Assembly: GCF_900168325.1 (NCBI RefSeq)
Contig: NZ_FVZE01000002.1
Span: 620,001 to 684,000, forward strand
Length of the DNA stretch: 64,000 nt
Reading direction: 5' to 3'
Source: Novosphingobium mathurense
GTDB lineage: Bacteria > Pseudomonadota > Alphaproteobacteria > Sphingomonadales > Sphingomonadaceae
Shown here: positions 51,547 through 61,962 of the stretch, in pieces
Position numbering within the stretch: position 1 is the first letter of the stretch
Layout of the letters: every line of letters begins with the position of its first letter
Notes under the pieces: model-generated
Databases searched by the model: none
What the model saw: the letters and a program-made list of their open reading frames with translations, nothing else
What the model was told of the DNA's origin: nothing
Program-made: the position numbers and the translations under genes

Positions 51547-52272
51547 ATGACGGCTACTATCACACATGGGGGCAGCAACCTGCTTTCCGCCCTGCGACCC
51601 GAGGATCGCGAGCTGCTCGATTCCCATCTCGAAGCATGCAGTTTCGACTCCGGCCACGTTATCTACGATCCGGGCGACAATGTGGAATTCTGCTACTTTC
51701 CTCTCGGCTCGGCGTTGTGCTCCTACTTCGTCGAGCTGGATTGCGGCATTGCGGTCGAAACTGTGCTGATCGGCCGGGAAGGGGCGCTGGGCGGTGTCGT
51801 CAGCGCCGGGAGCCTGCCATCCTACGCCCGGGCCAACGTCCTGCACGGCGGACGCTTTCTGCGCCTGGACTTGCGGGCTCTCGACCGGCTCAAGCGGGAA
51901 TCCGGTGCGATTGGGAATCTTTTCGCCCGTTACGCCGATTGCCTGATGGCGCAGGTCTTCCAGTCGATCGCCTGCAATGCCGTCCACACCATAGAGCATC
52001 GCGCGGCGAAGTGGCTTTCGGCGGCGGTGGAGCGGACCGGCAGTCACGACGTAACGATGACCCAGGAACAACTCGCCTCGATGATGGGGATCGGCCGCAG
52101 CTATGCGAGCCGGGTGCTCCAGCGCTTCAAGCGCGATGGCCTGCTGCGTACGCGGCGCGGGGGGATCGAGGTGCTCGATCGCGAAGCGCTCGTCGCGCGC
52201 GCCTGCACCTGCAACGAGCAGGTTTCCGGACATTTCGGCAAGGTCCTCTCCGGCGTCTATCCCGAACACTGA
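51547..52272 (+). CDS. Crp/Fnr family transcriptional regulator
   Basis: 241 residues: a cNMP-binding-type beta-barrel (SGHVIYDPGDNVEFCYFPLGSALCS), a dimer helix, and an HTH (TQEQLASMMGIGRSYASRVLQRFKRDGLL). The Fnr-type N-terminal [4Fe-4S] Cys cluster and cAMP-binding Arg-Ser motif are not seen, so it is a divergent member. Expression under EcfG would place it as a second-tier stress regulator. Confidence 0.85.
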   Translation: MTATITHGGSNLLSALRPEDRELLDSHLEACSFDSGHVIYDPGDNVEFCYFPLGSALCSYFVELDCGIAVETVLIGREGALGGVVSAGSLPSYARANVLHGGRFLRLDLRALDRLKRESGAIGNLFARYADCLMAQVFQSIACNAVHTIEHRAAKWLSAAVERTGSHDVTMTQEQLASMMGIGRSYASRVLQRFKRDGLLRTRRGGIEVLDREALVARACTCNEQVSGHFGKVLSGVYPEH

Positions 52273-52400
52273 TCGCCGCGCCGCGGTCGCGGTCAGCTGC
52301 GCCTTTTGACAGTGCGCCTTCCCGTTCCGCTTGCCCTACGCTCCTGTCGAGGGCGCGTTTCTGCGCGCCCGCAGGACATATCGGGAAAGGGAGAGTTTCG

Positions 52401-52757
52401 ATGCGTATCATCGTGGCCGGATGGCTTCGCTTCGACGGCGGAGACGTCTGCGCGCAAGTCGTGCGCGGTGGCGCGCAATTGATTGCCGAGAGCCGCAGCG
52501 AGCAGGGCTGCATCGCCTACAACTGGTCGGTCGATCCGCTTGAGGATGGACTGATGCACGTCTACGAGGAGTGGGAAAGCGAACGCGATCTCCTGCTCCA
52601 TTTCAAGCACAGCTCCTATCTCGAGATGCGCAGGCACCTGGAATCGTTCCGGCTCAGCGCATTCGACATCAAGCTCTATTCGGTGGCCGGCACAGAGCCG
52701 GTCTATACCGAAACCGGTGAACCGCGTTCGACCCTGTTCGGCGTGAGCCTCGACTGA
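52401..52757 (+). CDS. Antibiotic biosynthesis monooxygenase (ABM) domain protein
   Basis: 118 residues, ferredoxin-like ABM/YgiN fold (MRIIVAGWLRFD, SEQGCIAYNWSVDPLEDGLMHVYEEWESERDLLLHFKHSSY). Such proteins oxidise quinols or act as small heme/quinone-binding proteins. Its stop overlaps the SDR start as TGATG. AAAGGGAGAG precedes ATG 52401. Confidence 0.85.
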   Translation: MRIIVAGWLRFDGGDVCAQVVRGGAQLIAESRSEQGCIAYNWSVDPLEDGLMHVYEEWESERDLLLHFKHSSYLEMRRHLESFRLSAFDIKLYSVAGTEPVYTETGEPRSTLFGVSLD

Positions 52758-53524
52758 TGGGCCGATTGCAGGACAAGGTAGCGCTGGTCACCGGGGGTGC
52801 GTCGGGCATCGGTGAAGCCATGGTTCGCCGGTTCGTTGCCGAAGGCGCGAGGGTCTGGCTCGCCGACCTCGACGATGAGGCGGGTGAGCGCATCGCCGGC
52901 GAAGCCGGAGCCACGTTCGTGCGCCTCGATGTCGCCAGCGAGGCAGGCTGGGGGGAAGCGATGGACCGCGTTCTGGGCCGCGACGGTCGGCTCGAAGTGC
53001 TGTGCAACAACGCCGGGATCGTCCTCAACAAGCCGATCGACCAGACCGACCTGACAGGATGGGAAAGGACCATGGCGGTCAACGTCACCGGGCCGATGCT
53101 GGGTTGCCGTGCCGCGATTGCGGCCATGCGCGGCCTGCCGGAAGGGCGTTGCGGATCGATCGTCAACACGGCCTCGACCACTTCTCTGCTCGGCCTGGCC
53201 TTCGATGCCGCCTATACGACGTCGAAACATGCCGTGGTCGGCCTTACCCGCTCGATCGCGGCCTGGTGCGCGCAGGAGAAGCTGCCGATCCGCTGCAATA
53301 CGCTCCACCCGGGAACGACGCTGACCGCGATCCTTTCCGGCCACATCGCCGCTGCTCCCGAACTCAAGGACGTGTTCGACGGGATGTCCCCGATGGGGCG
53401 CATGGCAGACCCGGCCGAGATCGCAAACCTCGCCCTGTTCCTCGCTTCGGACGAGAGCAGCTATTGCACCGGGAGCATGTTCGTCGCCGATGGCGGCCTT
53501 ACCGCCACGCACCCGGCGATGTAA
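52757..53524 (+). CDS. Short-chain dehydrogenase/reductase
   Basis: 255 residues, classical SDR: cofactor motif TGGASGIG (~12-19), CNNAGIV, and YTTSKHA for the catalytic Tyr-Lys. NAD(H)/NADP(H) dependence and substrate are not determined. Translationally coupled to the ABM protein. Converges on the ThuA gene. Confidence 0.9.
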   Translation: MGRLQDKVALVTGGASGIGEAMVRRFVAEGARVWLADLDDEAGERIAGEAGATFVRLDVASEAGWGEAMDRVLGRDGRLEVLCNNAGIVLNKPIDQTDLTGWERTMAVNVTGPMLGCRAAIAAMRGLPEGRCGSIVNTASTTSLLGLAFDAAYTTSKHAVVGLTRSIAAWCAQEKLPIRCNTLHPGTTLTAILSGHIAAAPELKDVFDGMSPMGRMADPAEIANLALFLASDESSYCTGSMFVADGGLTATHPAM

Positions 53525-53531
53525 GGCAGGC

Positions 53532-54344
53532 TCAGGCCCGCGCCTGTGGCGAGGCGACCCAGCGGATCGCGTTCTCCACAAGGCGGCGATAGACCGGATT
53601 GTCGTAAGTCGTCCGGTCGTCGCCCGGCTGGAGATAGACGACCGGGCTGTTGCCTGACTTCAGTGTCCAGCCGATGAGATCGCTGCCCGGCTCGTGCTCC
53701 CAGCCCTGATTGTCGAACATGCGTCCCTCCATTGCGGCGGTCGCCGAGTGGAAGCCGTCGCGTTCGAACCGGTGCTCGGCGCGCAGCAGCGGGGTCACGG
53801 AATCGGTGAAGACTTCGGCAAGGTAGAGTTCGTCCTTCATCGCGAAGCTGGCGGGGATCCCGGCCATCACCGGATGCGCGGGCGCGGCAACATGCGCCGT
53901 GTACTCGACACCATGCCGATAGCCGGAATCGGGGCGAAGCTGCCCGCGAACCTCGCGCGAGCGGTAGAGGAAGGTTCCGCCCAGCGCTTCGGCATAGTCG
54001 GGAAAGGCAGGCCAACCGGCCAGCGAATGGTGCAGCGCGACGATGCCTTTGCCTTCGTCGAGCAGGGCGCGAAACCCATCGCGGAATGCCTGGCCGGGGT
54101 CGATGATGGCCGGGGCCTCGCTCGGCGCGTCGAAGTCCATGCCCGGCATGTCGTACAGCACAAGGGCGTCGTAGGGCGCCATGCCTTGCGGGTTCATCAG
54201 TTGCGCGGCGGCAGGCTGGTCGACCATGGTCGCCGCGATCCCCTCCATTTCCTGAAAGATCGCATCGAAGGCCGTGCGGTCGAAGGGGTGCCCACGCACG
54301 GCGACGAGGACCTGCAGCGGTGCGGAATAGCGGATTGTCGGCAT
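53532..54344 (-). CDS. ThuA-like (trehalose utilisation) domain protein
   Basis: 270 residues, class I glutamine amidotransferase-like fold of the ThuA family (YDALVLYDMPGMDF, GIVALHHSLAGWPAF, and MEGRMFDNQGWEHEPG). ThuA proteins are linked to trehalose/disaccharide use, but the reaction is not established. ATG 54344 is chosen. Confidence 0.75.
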   Translation of the reverse strand: MPTIRYSAPLQVLVAVRGHPFDRTAFDAIFQEMEGIAATMVDQPAAAQLMNPQGMAPYDALVLYDMPGMDFDAPSEAPAIIDPGQAFRDGFRALLDEGKGIVALHHSLAGWPAFPDYAEALGGTFLYRSREVRGQLRPDSGYRHGVEYTAHVAAPAHPVMAGIPASFAMKDELYLAEVFTDSVTPLLRAEHRFERDGFHSATAAMEGRMFDNQGWEHEPGSDLIGWTLKSGNSPVVYLQPGDDRTTYDNPVYRRLVENAIRWVASPQARA

Positions 54345-54558
54345 CGGCACTCTCTCCTTCCGGTGCGGTCCGCGCTGTCCCGCGTGGATATGCAAGACCC
54401 ATGTCCTAGCGCTGCCGGCCACCCGGCCACACTGGCAAAAGTCGCAAGCGACCGAGCGCCGCCCAGGGGACTGGTCTTCGCTCCGGACTCGTGTTAGCCT
54501 TCAGCGTTCACCGGATAAAAAGTCCGGGAACTGGACGAAAACTCCGGGAGAGGAAGAC

Positions 54559-54651
54559 ATGACGCTATTGGATTCCATCGGGAATCGCGTTTGCATGGCA
54601 GGCAGCTGGCTCGGCGTTGCCTATATCCTGTACTGGCACCTGATGCGCTGA
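54559..54651 (+). CDS. Candidate 30-residue membrane microprotein
   Basis: A 30-residue ORF, MTLLDSIGNRVC then MAGSWLGVAYILYWHLMR, with one hydrophobic segment. GGGAGAGGAAGAC lies immediately before the ATG, a strong ribosome-binding site. It is isolated in the ThuA-efflux gap. Whether it is expressed is not known. Confidence 0.4.
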   Translation: MTLLDSIGNRVCMAGSWLGVAYILYWHLMR

Positions 54652-54700
54652 CAGCTGCGGCACAAACCGCGACTTATCAGTCTTTCTCCGCCAGCATCCT

Positions 54701-56125
54701 TTACTTCAGACCGCCGCCAAGAGCGCGGTAAAGCTCTATGGCATTCGTGCTGCGTACCAGCTGCGTGGCAATCAGGGACCGCTCGGCCGCGTAGTAGCTG
54801 CGCTGCGAATCGAGAGTGGTCAGGAAATTATCCACCCCCTTGCTGAAACGCGCCTGCGACAGGCGGCTGGCGACTTGCGCATTGTCGCGCAGGGAAACCT
54901 GCGCATCGAGCTGTTCGCCGATGGTGCCGCGCCGCGCGAGGGCGTCGGCGACTTCGCGAAACGCAGTCTGCACGCTTTTCTCGTACTGCGCGACCATCGC
55001 ATCGCGCGTCGCCTTGGCATAGCGCAGGTTGCCTGCATTCTTGCCGAAATCGAAGATCGGAAGACTGGCGGACGGTGCGACCGACCAGGTCTCGCTGCCG
55101 GACTTGAACAGGTTCGACAGCCCCAGACTCATCGTCCCCAGGGCGGCAGTGAGCGAGATGCGCGGGAAGAAGGCTGCGCGTGCCGCGCCGATGTTGGCAT
55201 TGGCGCCGATCAGCTGATGTTCGGCAGCGGCGATGTCGGGTCTTTGCAGCAGGACGGTCGAAGGCACGTCGGCGGGCAGTTGTCCGATGGTCGCGCCATT
55301 GTCGGGCAGGGCTGCGGGCAGCATGGCCGGGTCGAGGCTCGTCCCGGCGAGCAGTTCCAGCGCATTGCGGTCCTGCGCCACTTGCGTTGTCAGCGCGGCA
55401 ATGTCCGAGCGGGCCTGATCGCGGCTGGTGCGGGCCTGGCTTACTTCGAGCTGCGATGCGACGCCGGCCTTGAAGCGCGCTTCGGTCAGCGCGACGGTCT
55501 CGTCAAAGGCCTGCGCGGTCCTGGTCGAGAAGGCGAGGCTTTCGCTGTCTGCGGCAAGCGTCAGCCAGGCCGAAGCGACTTCGGCGACAAGGGTGACTTG
55601 CGCCGCATCGCGGTTCGCCTGCGCGGCGAAGAAGTCTTCCTGCGCGGCCTTCGTCAGATTGCGGACCCGGCCGAAGAGATCCAGCTCCCAGGCGGACACG
55701 CCGACCGAGGCCGAATACGTGTCCATCCGGCCTGCACCGCCGGCGTTCCCTTGCCCGCCTGCCGCGAAGGGCGACTTCTGGTAGGTCGCGCCGCCGCTGG
55801 CGGTGATGCCGGGCAGGAGGCCGGCGCGCTGCACCTTGTAGAGCGCGCGGGCCTGCTCGACGTTCGCCACCGAGATGCGCAAGTCGCGGTTGTTGGCCAA
55901 CGTCGTGCGGATCACTTCGCGCAGCCGTTCGTCGGTGAAGAAGTCTTCCCATCCCGTGCTCGCCAGATCCTGCGCAGAGCCCTGCAGTGCGGCGCTGTCG
56001 TAAGCCGCGCCGGAAGGGCTGTCGGCCGGAACCGGCAGGTCCGGGCGCACGTACTTGGGTGCCATGTTGCACCCGGCGAGAGCCAGGGCGCTGCAGAGCC
56101 AGAGCGATCGGGTAACGCGATTCAT
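54701..56125 (-). CDS. NodT/OprM-type outer membrane factor of RND pump
   Basis: 474 residues, lipoprotein signal (LAGCNMAPKYVRPDLPVP), repeated OEP helical segments (LREVIRTTLANNRDLRISVANVEQARALY; LEVSQARTSRDQARSDIAALTTQVAQ). It forms the outer membrane channel. The RND gene stop is 4 bases upstream of its ATG; it is the last gene of the operon. Confidence 0.93.
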   Translation of the reverse strand: MNRVTRSLWLCSALALAGCNMAPKYVRPDLPVPADSPSGAAYDSAALQGSAQDLASTGWEDFFTDERLREVIRTTLANNRDLRISVANVEQARALYKVQRAGLLPGITASGGATYQKSPFAAGGQGNAGGAGRMDTYSASVGVSAWELDLFGRVRNLTKAAQEDFFAAQANRDAAQVTLVAEVASAWLTLAADSESLAFSTRTAQAFDETVALTEARFKAGVASQLEVSQARTSRDQARSDIAALTTQVAQDRNALELLAGTSLDPAMLPAALPDNGATIGQLPADVPSTVLLQRPDIAAAEHQLIGANANIGAARAAFFPRISLTAALGTMSLGLSNLFKSGSETWSVAPSASLPIFDFGKNAGNLRYAKATRDAMVAQYEKSVQTAFREVADALARRGTIGEQLDAQVSLRDNAQVASRLSQARFSKGVDNFLTTLDSQRSYYAAERSLIATQLVRSTNAIELYRALGGGLK

Positions 56126-56129
56126 CGGA

Positions 56130-59100
56130 TCAATCCTGCTCGATGTGTGCTTCGTCGATGGCAGCGGCATGTGCCTCGCGGTTCGGCTGGTCCTGACGGA
56201 AGATCCGCTTCACGACGAAGAAGAACAGCGGCACGAGGAAAATCGCCAGCACCGTGGCCGAGAGCATGCCGCCCACGACCGACCAGCCGATGGCGTTCTG
56301 GCCACCGGCGCCCGCTCCGCTGGATACCGCCAGCGGCAGCACGCCGAAGATGAACGCGAACGAGGTCATGAGGATCGGGCGCAGGCGCAGCTTGGCTGCC
56401 TGCAGTGCCGCTTCGGCGGCGCCAAGGCCGTCGCGCATCTTTTCCTCGGCGAACTCGACGATGAGGATCGCGTTCTTGGCCGAAACGCCGATCGTCGTGA
56501 TCAGGCCCACCTGCAGGTAGATGCCGTTGTCCAGGCCGACGAAGGTTGCGGCAAGCAAGGCGCCCACGACGCCAAGCGGCACGACGAGAACGACTGCGAT
56601 CGGCACCGACCAGCTCTCATAAAGAGCGGCAAGGCACAGGAACACGACCAGCAGCGAAAGCGCGTAGAGCATCGGGGCCTGGCTGCCCGACAGCTTTTCC
56701 TCGTAGGAAATGCCGGTCCATTCGTAGCCGATGCCGGGCGGAAGTTTGGCCGCCAGCTCTTCCATCGCTTCCATGGCTTCGCCCGTGCTGTAGCCGGGAG
56801 CGGCGGAACCGAGGATCTCGACCGAGGAAACGCCGTTGTAGCGCTCGAGGCGGGACGGGCCGTAGCCCCAGTCACTCGACGAGAATGACGCGAGGGGCGC
56901 CATTTCGCCTCCGGTGCCACGCACGAAGAGATTGCCGAGCGATTCCGGTTCCGTGCGGAATGCGGAGCCGGCCTGGACGTAGACGCGCTTGACGCGGCCA
57001 CGGTCGATGAAGTCGTCGACGTAGCTGCCGCCGAAACCGGTGCTGAGCGTCGCGTTGATGTCGGCGATCGAAAGGCCGAAGGCGCCTGCGGCTTCCTTGT
57101 CGACGTCGAGCTTGAGCTGTGCGGTGTCCTCGATTCCGTTGGGACGCACCATGGCCAGGCGCTTGTCCTGCGCGGCCATGCCGAGCAGTTGGTTGCGCGC
57201 GGCGATCAGCGCTTCGTGGCCAAGGTTGCCTTCGTCCTTCAGTTCGAAGTCGAAGCCGGTGGCATTTCCCAGTGCCGTCACGGCCGGCGGGGCGAACGCG
57301 AAGATCTGGCCTACACCGAGCTTGTGGAAGGCCACGTTGGCGCGCTGGGCCAGCGCGGTGACGTTCATGCCCTCGCCCTGGCGTTCTTCCCAGGGGCGCA
57401 ACTTGACGAAGGCGATGGCCACGTTCTGGCTCTGTCCGGCAAAGCCGAAGCCGCCGATGCTGAGCATCGAATCGACCACGTCCTTTTCGTCGTTGAGCAG
57501 GTAGTCGGTCATGCGGTCGACGGTGCGCTGGGTTTCTTCCATCGTCGTGCCCGAGGGCATCATCGCCTGAGCGAAAAGGAAACCCTGGTCTTCATCGGGC
57601 AGGAAGCCGCCGGGCAGGCGCCAGAACAGCACGCCCATGCCCACGACGATCATCGCGTAGACGGCGAGCGAGCGCTTCCAGTTGCGCTCCACCCGGCGCA
57701 GGCCGTTGCTGTAGCGTTCGACGCCCCGGTCGAACGTGCGATTGAACCAGCCGAAGAAGCCGCCGCGCTCGCCATGATCCTCGCGCGATGGCTTGAGGAT
57801 CGTAGCGCACAGGGCCGGGGTCAGGATCAGCGCGACCAGCACCGAGAGCACCATCGAGGACACGATGGTGATGGAGAACTGGCGGAAGATGACGCCCGTG
57901 GACCCGCCGAAGAAGGCCATCGGCAGGAACACCGCCGAGAGCACGAGGCCGACGCCGACCAGAGCGCCGCTGATCTCGTCCATCGATTTGCGCGCGGCTT
58001 CCTTGGGACTGAGCCCCTCGGTCTGGATCAGGCGCTCCACGTTCTCGACGACGACAATGGCGTCGTCGACCAGCAGGCCGATGGCCAGCACCATGCCGAA
58101 CAGCGTCAGCGTGTTGATGGTGAAGCCGGCGGCCAGCAGGATGGCGAAGGTGCCCAGCAGCACGACCGGGACCGCGATTGTCGGGATGAGCGTGGCGCGC
58201 CAGTTCTGCAGGAACAGGAACATGACCACGAAGACGAGGATGATGGCCTCGAACAGCGTGTGTTCGACCTGGCTGATCGAGAGCTGGATGAAGGTCGAGT
58301 TGTCGACCGGGTACTCGATCTTGATATCGGCCGGGAACTGCCTGGAGACTTTCGCGACTGCCGCCTTTACGCCTTCGACTGTGTCGAGCGCATTGGCGCC
58401 GGGAGCGAGCTTGATGGCGAGGGCTGCGGCCTGCTTGCCCTTGAAGCGGGCGAGGAAGCTGTAGTTGTCGGCGCCGATCTCGACGCGGGCGACGTCTGAC
58501 AGGCGCACATTGGCGCCGCTCTTGTCGGTGCGCAGGAGGATGTTGCGGAACTGCTCGGGCGTCTGCAGGCGCGACTGCGCGGTGACGGTGGCATTGAGCG
58601 CCTGTCCCTCGGGAGCGGGCAGGCTGCCGACCTGGCCGGCGGAAATCTGGGCGTTCTGCGCCTTGATTGCGGCCGTGACGTCCGACACCGTCACCTTGAG
58701 GTTGGCCATCTTGTAGGGATCGAGCCAGATACGCATGGCATAGGGCGCGCCCAGCAGCTGGGTATCGCCCACGCCATCGACACGGCTTACCGGATCCTGA
58801 AGCTTGGTCGAGATAAGGTCCCCGATGTCGACCTGGTCATGCGATCCGTCTTCGGAATAGAGCGCCATGACCAGAAGGAAGTCCTTGGCCGCGCGCGCCA
58901 CGCGCAGGCCGGAGCGCTGGACGTCCTCGGGCAGAAGCGGGGTGGCTTGTGCCAGCTTGTTCTGGACCTGGACTTGCGCGGTATCGGGGTCGGTGCCCTG
59001 ATCGAAGGTCAATGTGATTGCGAGGTTGCCCGCAGAATCGCTTGTCGACGAGAAGTAGCGCAGATTGTCGATGCCCTTCATCTGCTGCTCGATCAGCTGC

Positions 59101-59285
59101 GTGGTTGTATTCTCGAGCGTTTGGGCATCGGCCCCGGGATAGGCCGTACTGATCGTTACCGCGGGGGCGGCGATGGTAGGGAACTGGGCAACCGGCAGGA
59201 CCCGCAGGGCGATGACGCCCGCAAGCATGATGACGATGGCGATGACCCAGGCGAAGATCGGCCTGTCGATGAAGTAGCGCGACAT
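56130..59285 (-). CDS. RND efflux transporter permease (HAE1, AcrB-like)
   Basis: 1051 residues, twelve membrane helices in two halves, with N-terminal [28 protein letters not shown] and the proton-relay helix motif [14 protein letters not shown]. It pumps drugs or organics via proton-motive force. ATG 59285. Six bases separate it from the fusion protein stop. Confidence 0.96.
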   Translation of the reverse strand: MSRYFIDRPIFAWVIAIVIMLAGVIALRVLPVAQFPTIAAPAVTISTAYPGADAQTLENTTTQLIEQQMKGIDNLRYFSSTSDSAGNLAITLTFDQGTDPDTAQVQVQNKLAQATPLLPEDVQRSGLRVARAAKDFLLVMALYSEDGSHDQVDIGDLISTKLQDPVSRVDGVGDTQLLGAPYAMRIWLDPYKMANLKVTVSDVTAAIKAQNAQISAGQVGSLPAPEGQALNATVTAQSRLQTPEQFRNILLRTDKSGANVRLSDVARVEIGADNYSFLARFKGKQAAALAIKLAPGANALDTVEGVKAAVAKVSRQFPADIKIEYPVDNSTFIQLSISQVEHTLFEAIILVFVVMFLFLQNWRATLIPTIAVPVVLLGTFAILLAAGFTINTLTLFGMVLAIGLLVDDAIVVVENVERLIQTEGLSPKEAARKSMDEISGALVGVGLVLSAVFLPMAFFGGSTGVIFRQFSITIVSSMVLSVLVALILTPALCATILKPSREDHGERGGFFGWFNRTFDRGVERYSNGLRRVERNWKRSLAVYAMIVVGMGVLFWRLPGGFLPDEDQGFLFAQAMMPSGTTMEETQRTVDRMTDYLLNDEKDVVDSMLSIGGFGFAGQSQNVAIAFVKLRPWEERQGEGMNVTALAQRANVAFHKLGVGQIFAFAPPAVTALGNATGFDFELKDEGNLGHEALIAARNQLLGMAAQDKRLAMVRPNGIEDTAQLKLDVDKEAAGAFGLSIADINATLSTGFGGSYVDDFIDRGRVKRVYVQAGSAFRTEPESLGNLFVRGTGGEMAPLASFSSSDWGYGPSRLERYNGVSSVEILGSAAPGYSTGEAMEAMEELAAKLPPGIGYEWTGISYEEKLSGSQAPMLYALSLLVVFLCLAALYESWSVPIAVVLVVPLGVVGALLAATFVGLDNGIYLQVGLITTIGVSAKNAILIVEFAEEKMRDGLGAAEAALQAAKLRLRPILMTSFAFIFGVLPLAVSSGAGAGGQNAIGWSVVGGMLSATVLAIFLVPLFFFVVKRIFRQDQPNREAHAAAIDEAHIEQD

Positions 59286-59291
59286 GCCGGA

Positions 59292-60470
59292 TCAGTGCTT
59301 TTCGGTGGCGGTTGCGGACTTGGCGAGGGCAGGAGCCCTGGCGGCAGTGATCTGCTGCGGGGCTCCCGGAGTGACCGTGGCGCCCGGCTGCACGCCGGAC
59401 AGTCCCTCGACGATCAGCCGGTCGCCGGGCTTCAGGCCCTCGGTGACGAGCCACTTGTCGCCGATCGGGCGCTCTGCCTTCACCTGGCGCATCTCCACCT
59501 TGTTTTCGGCATTGACCACAAGCGCCGTGGCACGGCCCCGCGGATCGCGGCTGATGCCCTGTTGCGGGGCCAGGATGGCATTCTGCTTCACCCCCTCGAC
59601 GAGCCGGGCCCGCACGAACATGCCGGGCAGCAACATGCCGTCCGGGTTGGGGAAGGTGGCGCGCAAGGCGACGCTTCCGGTCTCGGGATCGACCGAGACT
59701 TCGGCAAACTGCAGTCGGCCCTCGATCGGATAAGTCTTGCCATTGGGCAGGATGAGCTTGACGCGGGCGCTGTCGCTCGTCTCGCGGGAAAGACCGCCGC
59801 TTGCCAGCGCTTCCTTGAGGTTCAGGATCTGCGCGGCGGACTGGGTTACGTCGACGTAGACGCTGCTGGTGCTCATGATCGTTGCCAGCGGATCGCTCTG
59901 TCCGGTCTGGACCAGTGCGCCGCGGGTATAGAACGAACGGCCGATCCGCCCGGAGATGGGTGCCCGGATGCGCGTGAAGTTCAGGTTCACGCGGGCCGAA
60001 TCCACAGCAGATTTTTGCGATGCAACATTGGCCTTGGCCTGCTGCGCGGCGGCCACGGCATTGTCGTATTCCTGCTTGCTGACGGCGTTGATCTCGACAA
60101 GATCGCGATAGCGGTCGGCTTGCAGTTGAGTTGCGCGCACGCTGGCCTGGGCGTTGGCAAGATTGCCTTGCGCCGTGCCCAGGGCGGCCCGGTAGGGCGC
60201 GTCCTCGATCTCGTAGAGGACCTGTCCGGCCTTGACGTAACTGCCCTCGGCGAAAAGACGCTGACGGATCACGCCGCTGATCTGCGGACGAACTTCAGAA
60301 GTTTCAGAAGCTTGTATGCGGCCCGGCAGGTCCGTCGTCAGTTCCACCTGTTGTTCGGCAAGCTTGACGACGCCGACTTTCGGCGCCTGGGGCTGCGGCT
60401 GTTCGGACGAGCTGCAGCCAGCCAGAAGAGCCAGCGCGAGCACCATGGAGGAGGCGTTCTTAAAGGTCAT
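59292..60470 (-). CDS. Membrane fusion protein of RND efflux pump
   Basis: 392 residues: lipobox LLAGC, HlyD-like alpha-hairpin (QASVRATQLQADRYRDLVE), lipoyl and beta-barrel segments. It links permease and outer channel. ATG 60470 or GTG 60476. Divergent from tetR with the operator in between, and first in the operon. Confidence 0.93.
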   Translation of the reverse strand: MTFKNASSMVLALALLAGCSSSEQPQPQAPKVGVVKLAEQQVELTTDLPGRIQASETSEVRPQISGVIRQRLFAEGSYVKAGQVLYEIEDAPYRAALGTAQGNLANAQASVRATQLQADRYRDLVEINAVSKQEYDNAVAAAQQAKANVASQKSAVDSARVNLNFTRIRAPISGRIGRSFYTRGALVQTGQSDPLATIMSTSSVYVDVTQSAAQILNLKEALASGGLSRETSDSARVKLILPNGKTYPIEGRLQFAEVSVDPETGSVALRATFPNPDGMLLPGMFVRARLVEGVKQNAILAPQQGISRDPRGRATALVVNAENKVEMRQVKAERPIGDKWLVTEGLKPGDRLIVEGLSGVQPGATVTPGAPQQITAARAPALAKSATATEKH

Positions 60471-60497
60471 GTTCACCCTGGGGGGATCAAGGATCTA

Positions 60498-60515
60498 TGG
60501 AATGAACGTTCATTC
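60498..60515. promoter_or_regulatory. TetR-type operator palindrome
   Basis: GGAATGAACGTTCATTCC is a perfect 18-bp palindrome between the divergent efflux operon (28 bases before its start) and tetR. It would suit a TetR dimer controlling both genes. Confidence 0.75.
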
Positions 60516-60572
60516 CACTTGCAGCCCTCTAAACACTCTGCCAATGTAAGGTCAAGCAGTTTGGAGGGGAAT

Positions 60573-61169
60573 TTGACCGACAATTGTGCGGTGCAACAGA
60601 AATTGACCGCGGCGGACAGGGTGGTCTTTGCCGCGCGCAGGTTGTTTGCGGAAAGGGGGTTTCACCAGACGGCCATGGCCGACCTGGCGAAAGAGGCCGA
60701 AGTCAGCGTCGGTGCCATCTATCGCGTGTTCCCCAGCAAGCAGGATATCATCCGTGCCATCATCGAGGCCGATACCGCGCGCCTGCTTGTCGAACTTACC
60801 TCGGATGTCTGCCGCATCCGCAAAGGCGAGGCGACGATCGGAGCCGTGCTGGAGGATATGATTGTGCGCAGCAGCGTCGAGAAGGATTCGGCGCTGATCC
60901 ACGAGGTGCTGGCCGAAGGGCATCGCAATCCGGAAGTGGCCGAGGCCATCCGCGCCATCAACCTGCAGTATCGCGCGATCTTCCGCGAAATGGCCCTCGT
61001 CGCCAATCCCGATCTGCACGAACCGGAACTCGACGGTGCCGAAGAACTGCTGCTTGCCTGCCTGTTCTCTTCCGGTCACCGCGAGTTGACGAGCTGCCGC
61101 CTCAGTGCGCGGGAATCCGCTCGGCTGGTGACCGGTCTGATCCTGCGCGGGCTTGGATCAGAGGCGTGA
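60573..61169 (+). CDS. TetR family transcriptional regulator
   Basis: 198 residues. N-terminal HTH: ADRVVFAARRLFAERGFHQTAMADLAKEAEVSVGAIYRVFPSKQDII, followed by an all-helical ligand domain. TTG 60573 is the start, with GGAGGGG five bases upstream. Likely represses the adjacent RND operon; ligand unknown. Confidence 0.9.
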   Translation: MTDNCAVQQKLTAADRVVFAARRLFAERGFHQTAMADLAKEAEVSVGAIYRVFPSKQDIIRAIIEADTARLLVELTSDVCRIRKGEATIGAVLEDMIVRSSVEKDSALIHEVLAEGHRNPEVAEAIRAINLQYRAIFREMALVANPDLHEPELDGAEELLLACLFSSGHRELTSCRLSARESARLVTGLILRGLGSEA

Positions 61170-61171
61170 AG

Positions 61172-61915
61172 TCATGAGCGCCGGCGGGCCACGAAGGCCG
61201 CGGCGCGTTCCTCGAATTCAGGGGCGGTGAAGGCTGCGGCGAAGAGGTCGAGGGCGCGCTTGTCGTCCTCGATCTGTCCGTCGCGGGCCCAGCGGATCAT
61301 CCGCTTGAGCCCCTTGAGGCTGTAGGAGGCATTGGCTGCGATCGTAGCGGCAAGGGCATGGGCGCTCTCGGCCAGTTCCTCGATCAGTCCGATGCGCAAG
61401 GCTTCCTCGGCATCGAGCAGCCCGCCGGTATAGAGCAGGCGGCTGGCCTGTCCCGGACCGACGAGATCGACCAGCAGCCGGGTGTCGTGCAGCGGATAGA
61501 CGATGCCCAACTTGGCCGGCGTTACCCCGAAGCGCGCGCGCCGGGTCGCCAGCCGCATGTCGCACGCGAGCGCGAGGCCCAGCCCTCCGCCGATGCAATC
61601 CCCGTCGACGAAGGCGATAGTCGGCATGGGCGCGCGGGTCAGTTCGTACTGGGCTCGGTTGATCGCTGCCTGGTTGGCTGCAAGCCAATCAGGGTTTGCG
61701 CGATTGTCGAGCATTTCGGAGATGTCGGCCCCGGCGCAGAACATGCCCGGTTGGCTGCCGGTCAGCACCATGACCTTGACTGCGCTGTCGCTGGCTGCCT
61801 GGGCAACCAGTTCCGGCAGGCGTGCCCACATGTCCTGCCGGAAGGCATTACGGCGTTCGGCACGGTCGATCTCGATGCGGGCGACAGCGCCTTCGCGGAA
61901 AAGGTGGAGGGACAT
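61172..61915 (-). CDS. Enoyl-CoA hydratase/isomerase family protein lacking both catalytic Glu
   Basis: 247 residues, crotonase fold: SGADISEML-like GMFCAGADISEML, GDCIGGGLGLALACD. The hydratase Glu in GGGxELA is G here (GGGLGLA) and the second Glu of FGxPE is replaced (FGVTPAK). Hence it may have another activity. Its stop is 2 bases beyond the convergent tetR stop. Confidence 0.8.
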   Translation of the reverse strand: MSLHLFREGAVARIEIDRAERRNAFRQDMWARLPELVAQAASDSAVKVMVLTGSQPGMFCAGADISEMLDNRANPDWLAANQAAINRAQYELTRAPMPTIAFVDGDCIGGGLGLALACDMRLATRRARFGVTPAKLGIVYPLHDTRLLVDLVGPGQASRLLYTGGLLDAEEALRIGLIEELAESAHALAATIAANASYSLKGLKRMIRWARDGQIEDDKRALDLFAAAFTAPEFEERAAAFVARRRS

Positions 61916-61962
61916 GGACGAACTCCGGTTGATGAAGTGAGGCCTTCGGCCCGGACCCGATT

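Noticed and set aside
58839..60572. Long open frame extending tetR upstream through the fusion protein gene
   Set aside because: The N-terminal part is antisense to the efflux genes; TetR starts at TTG 60573 with a strong ribosome-binding site.
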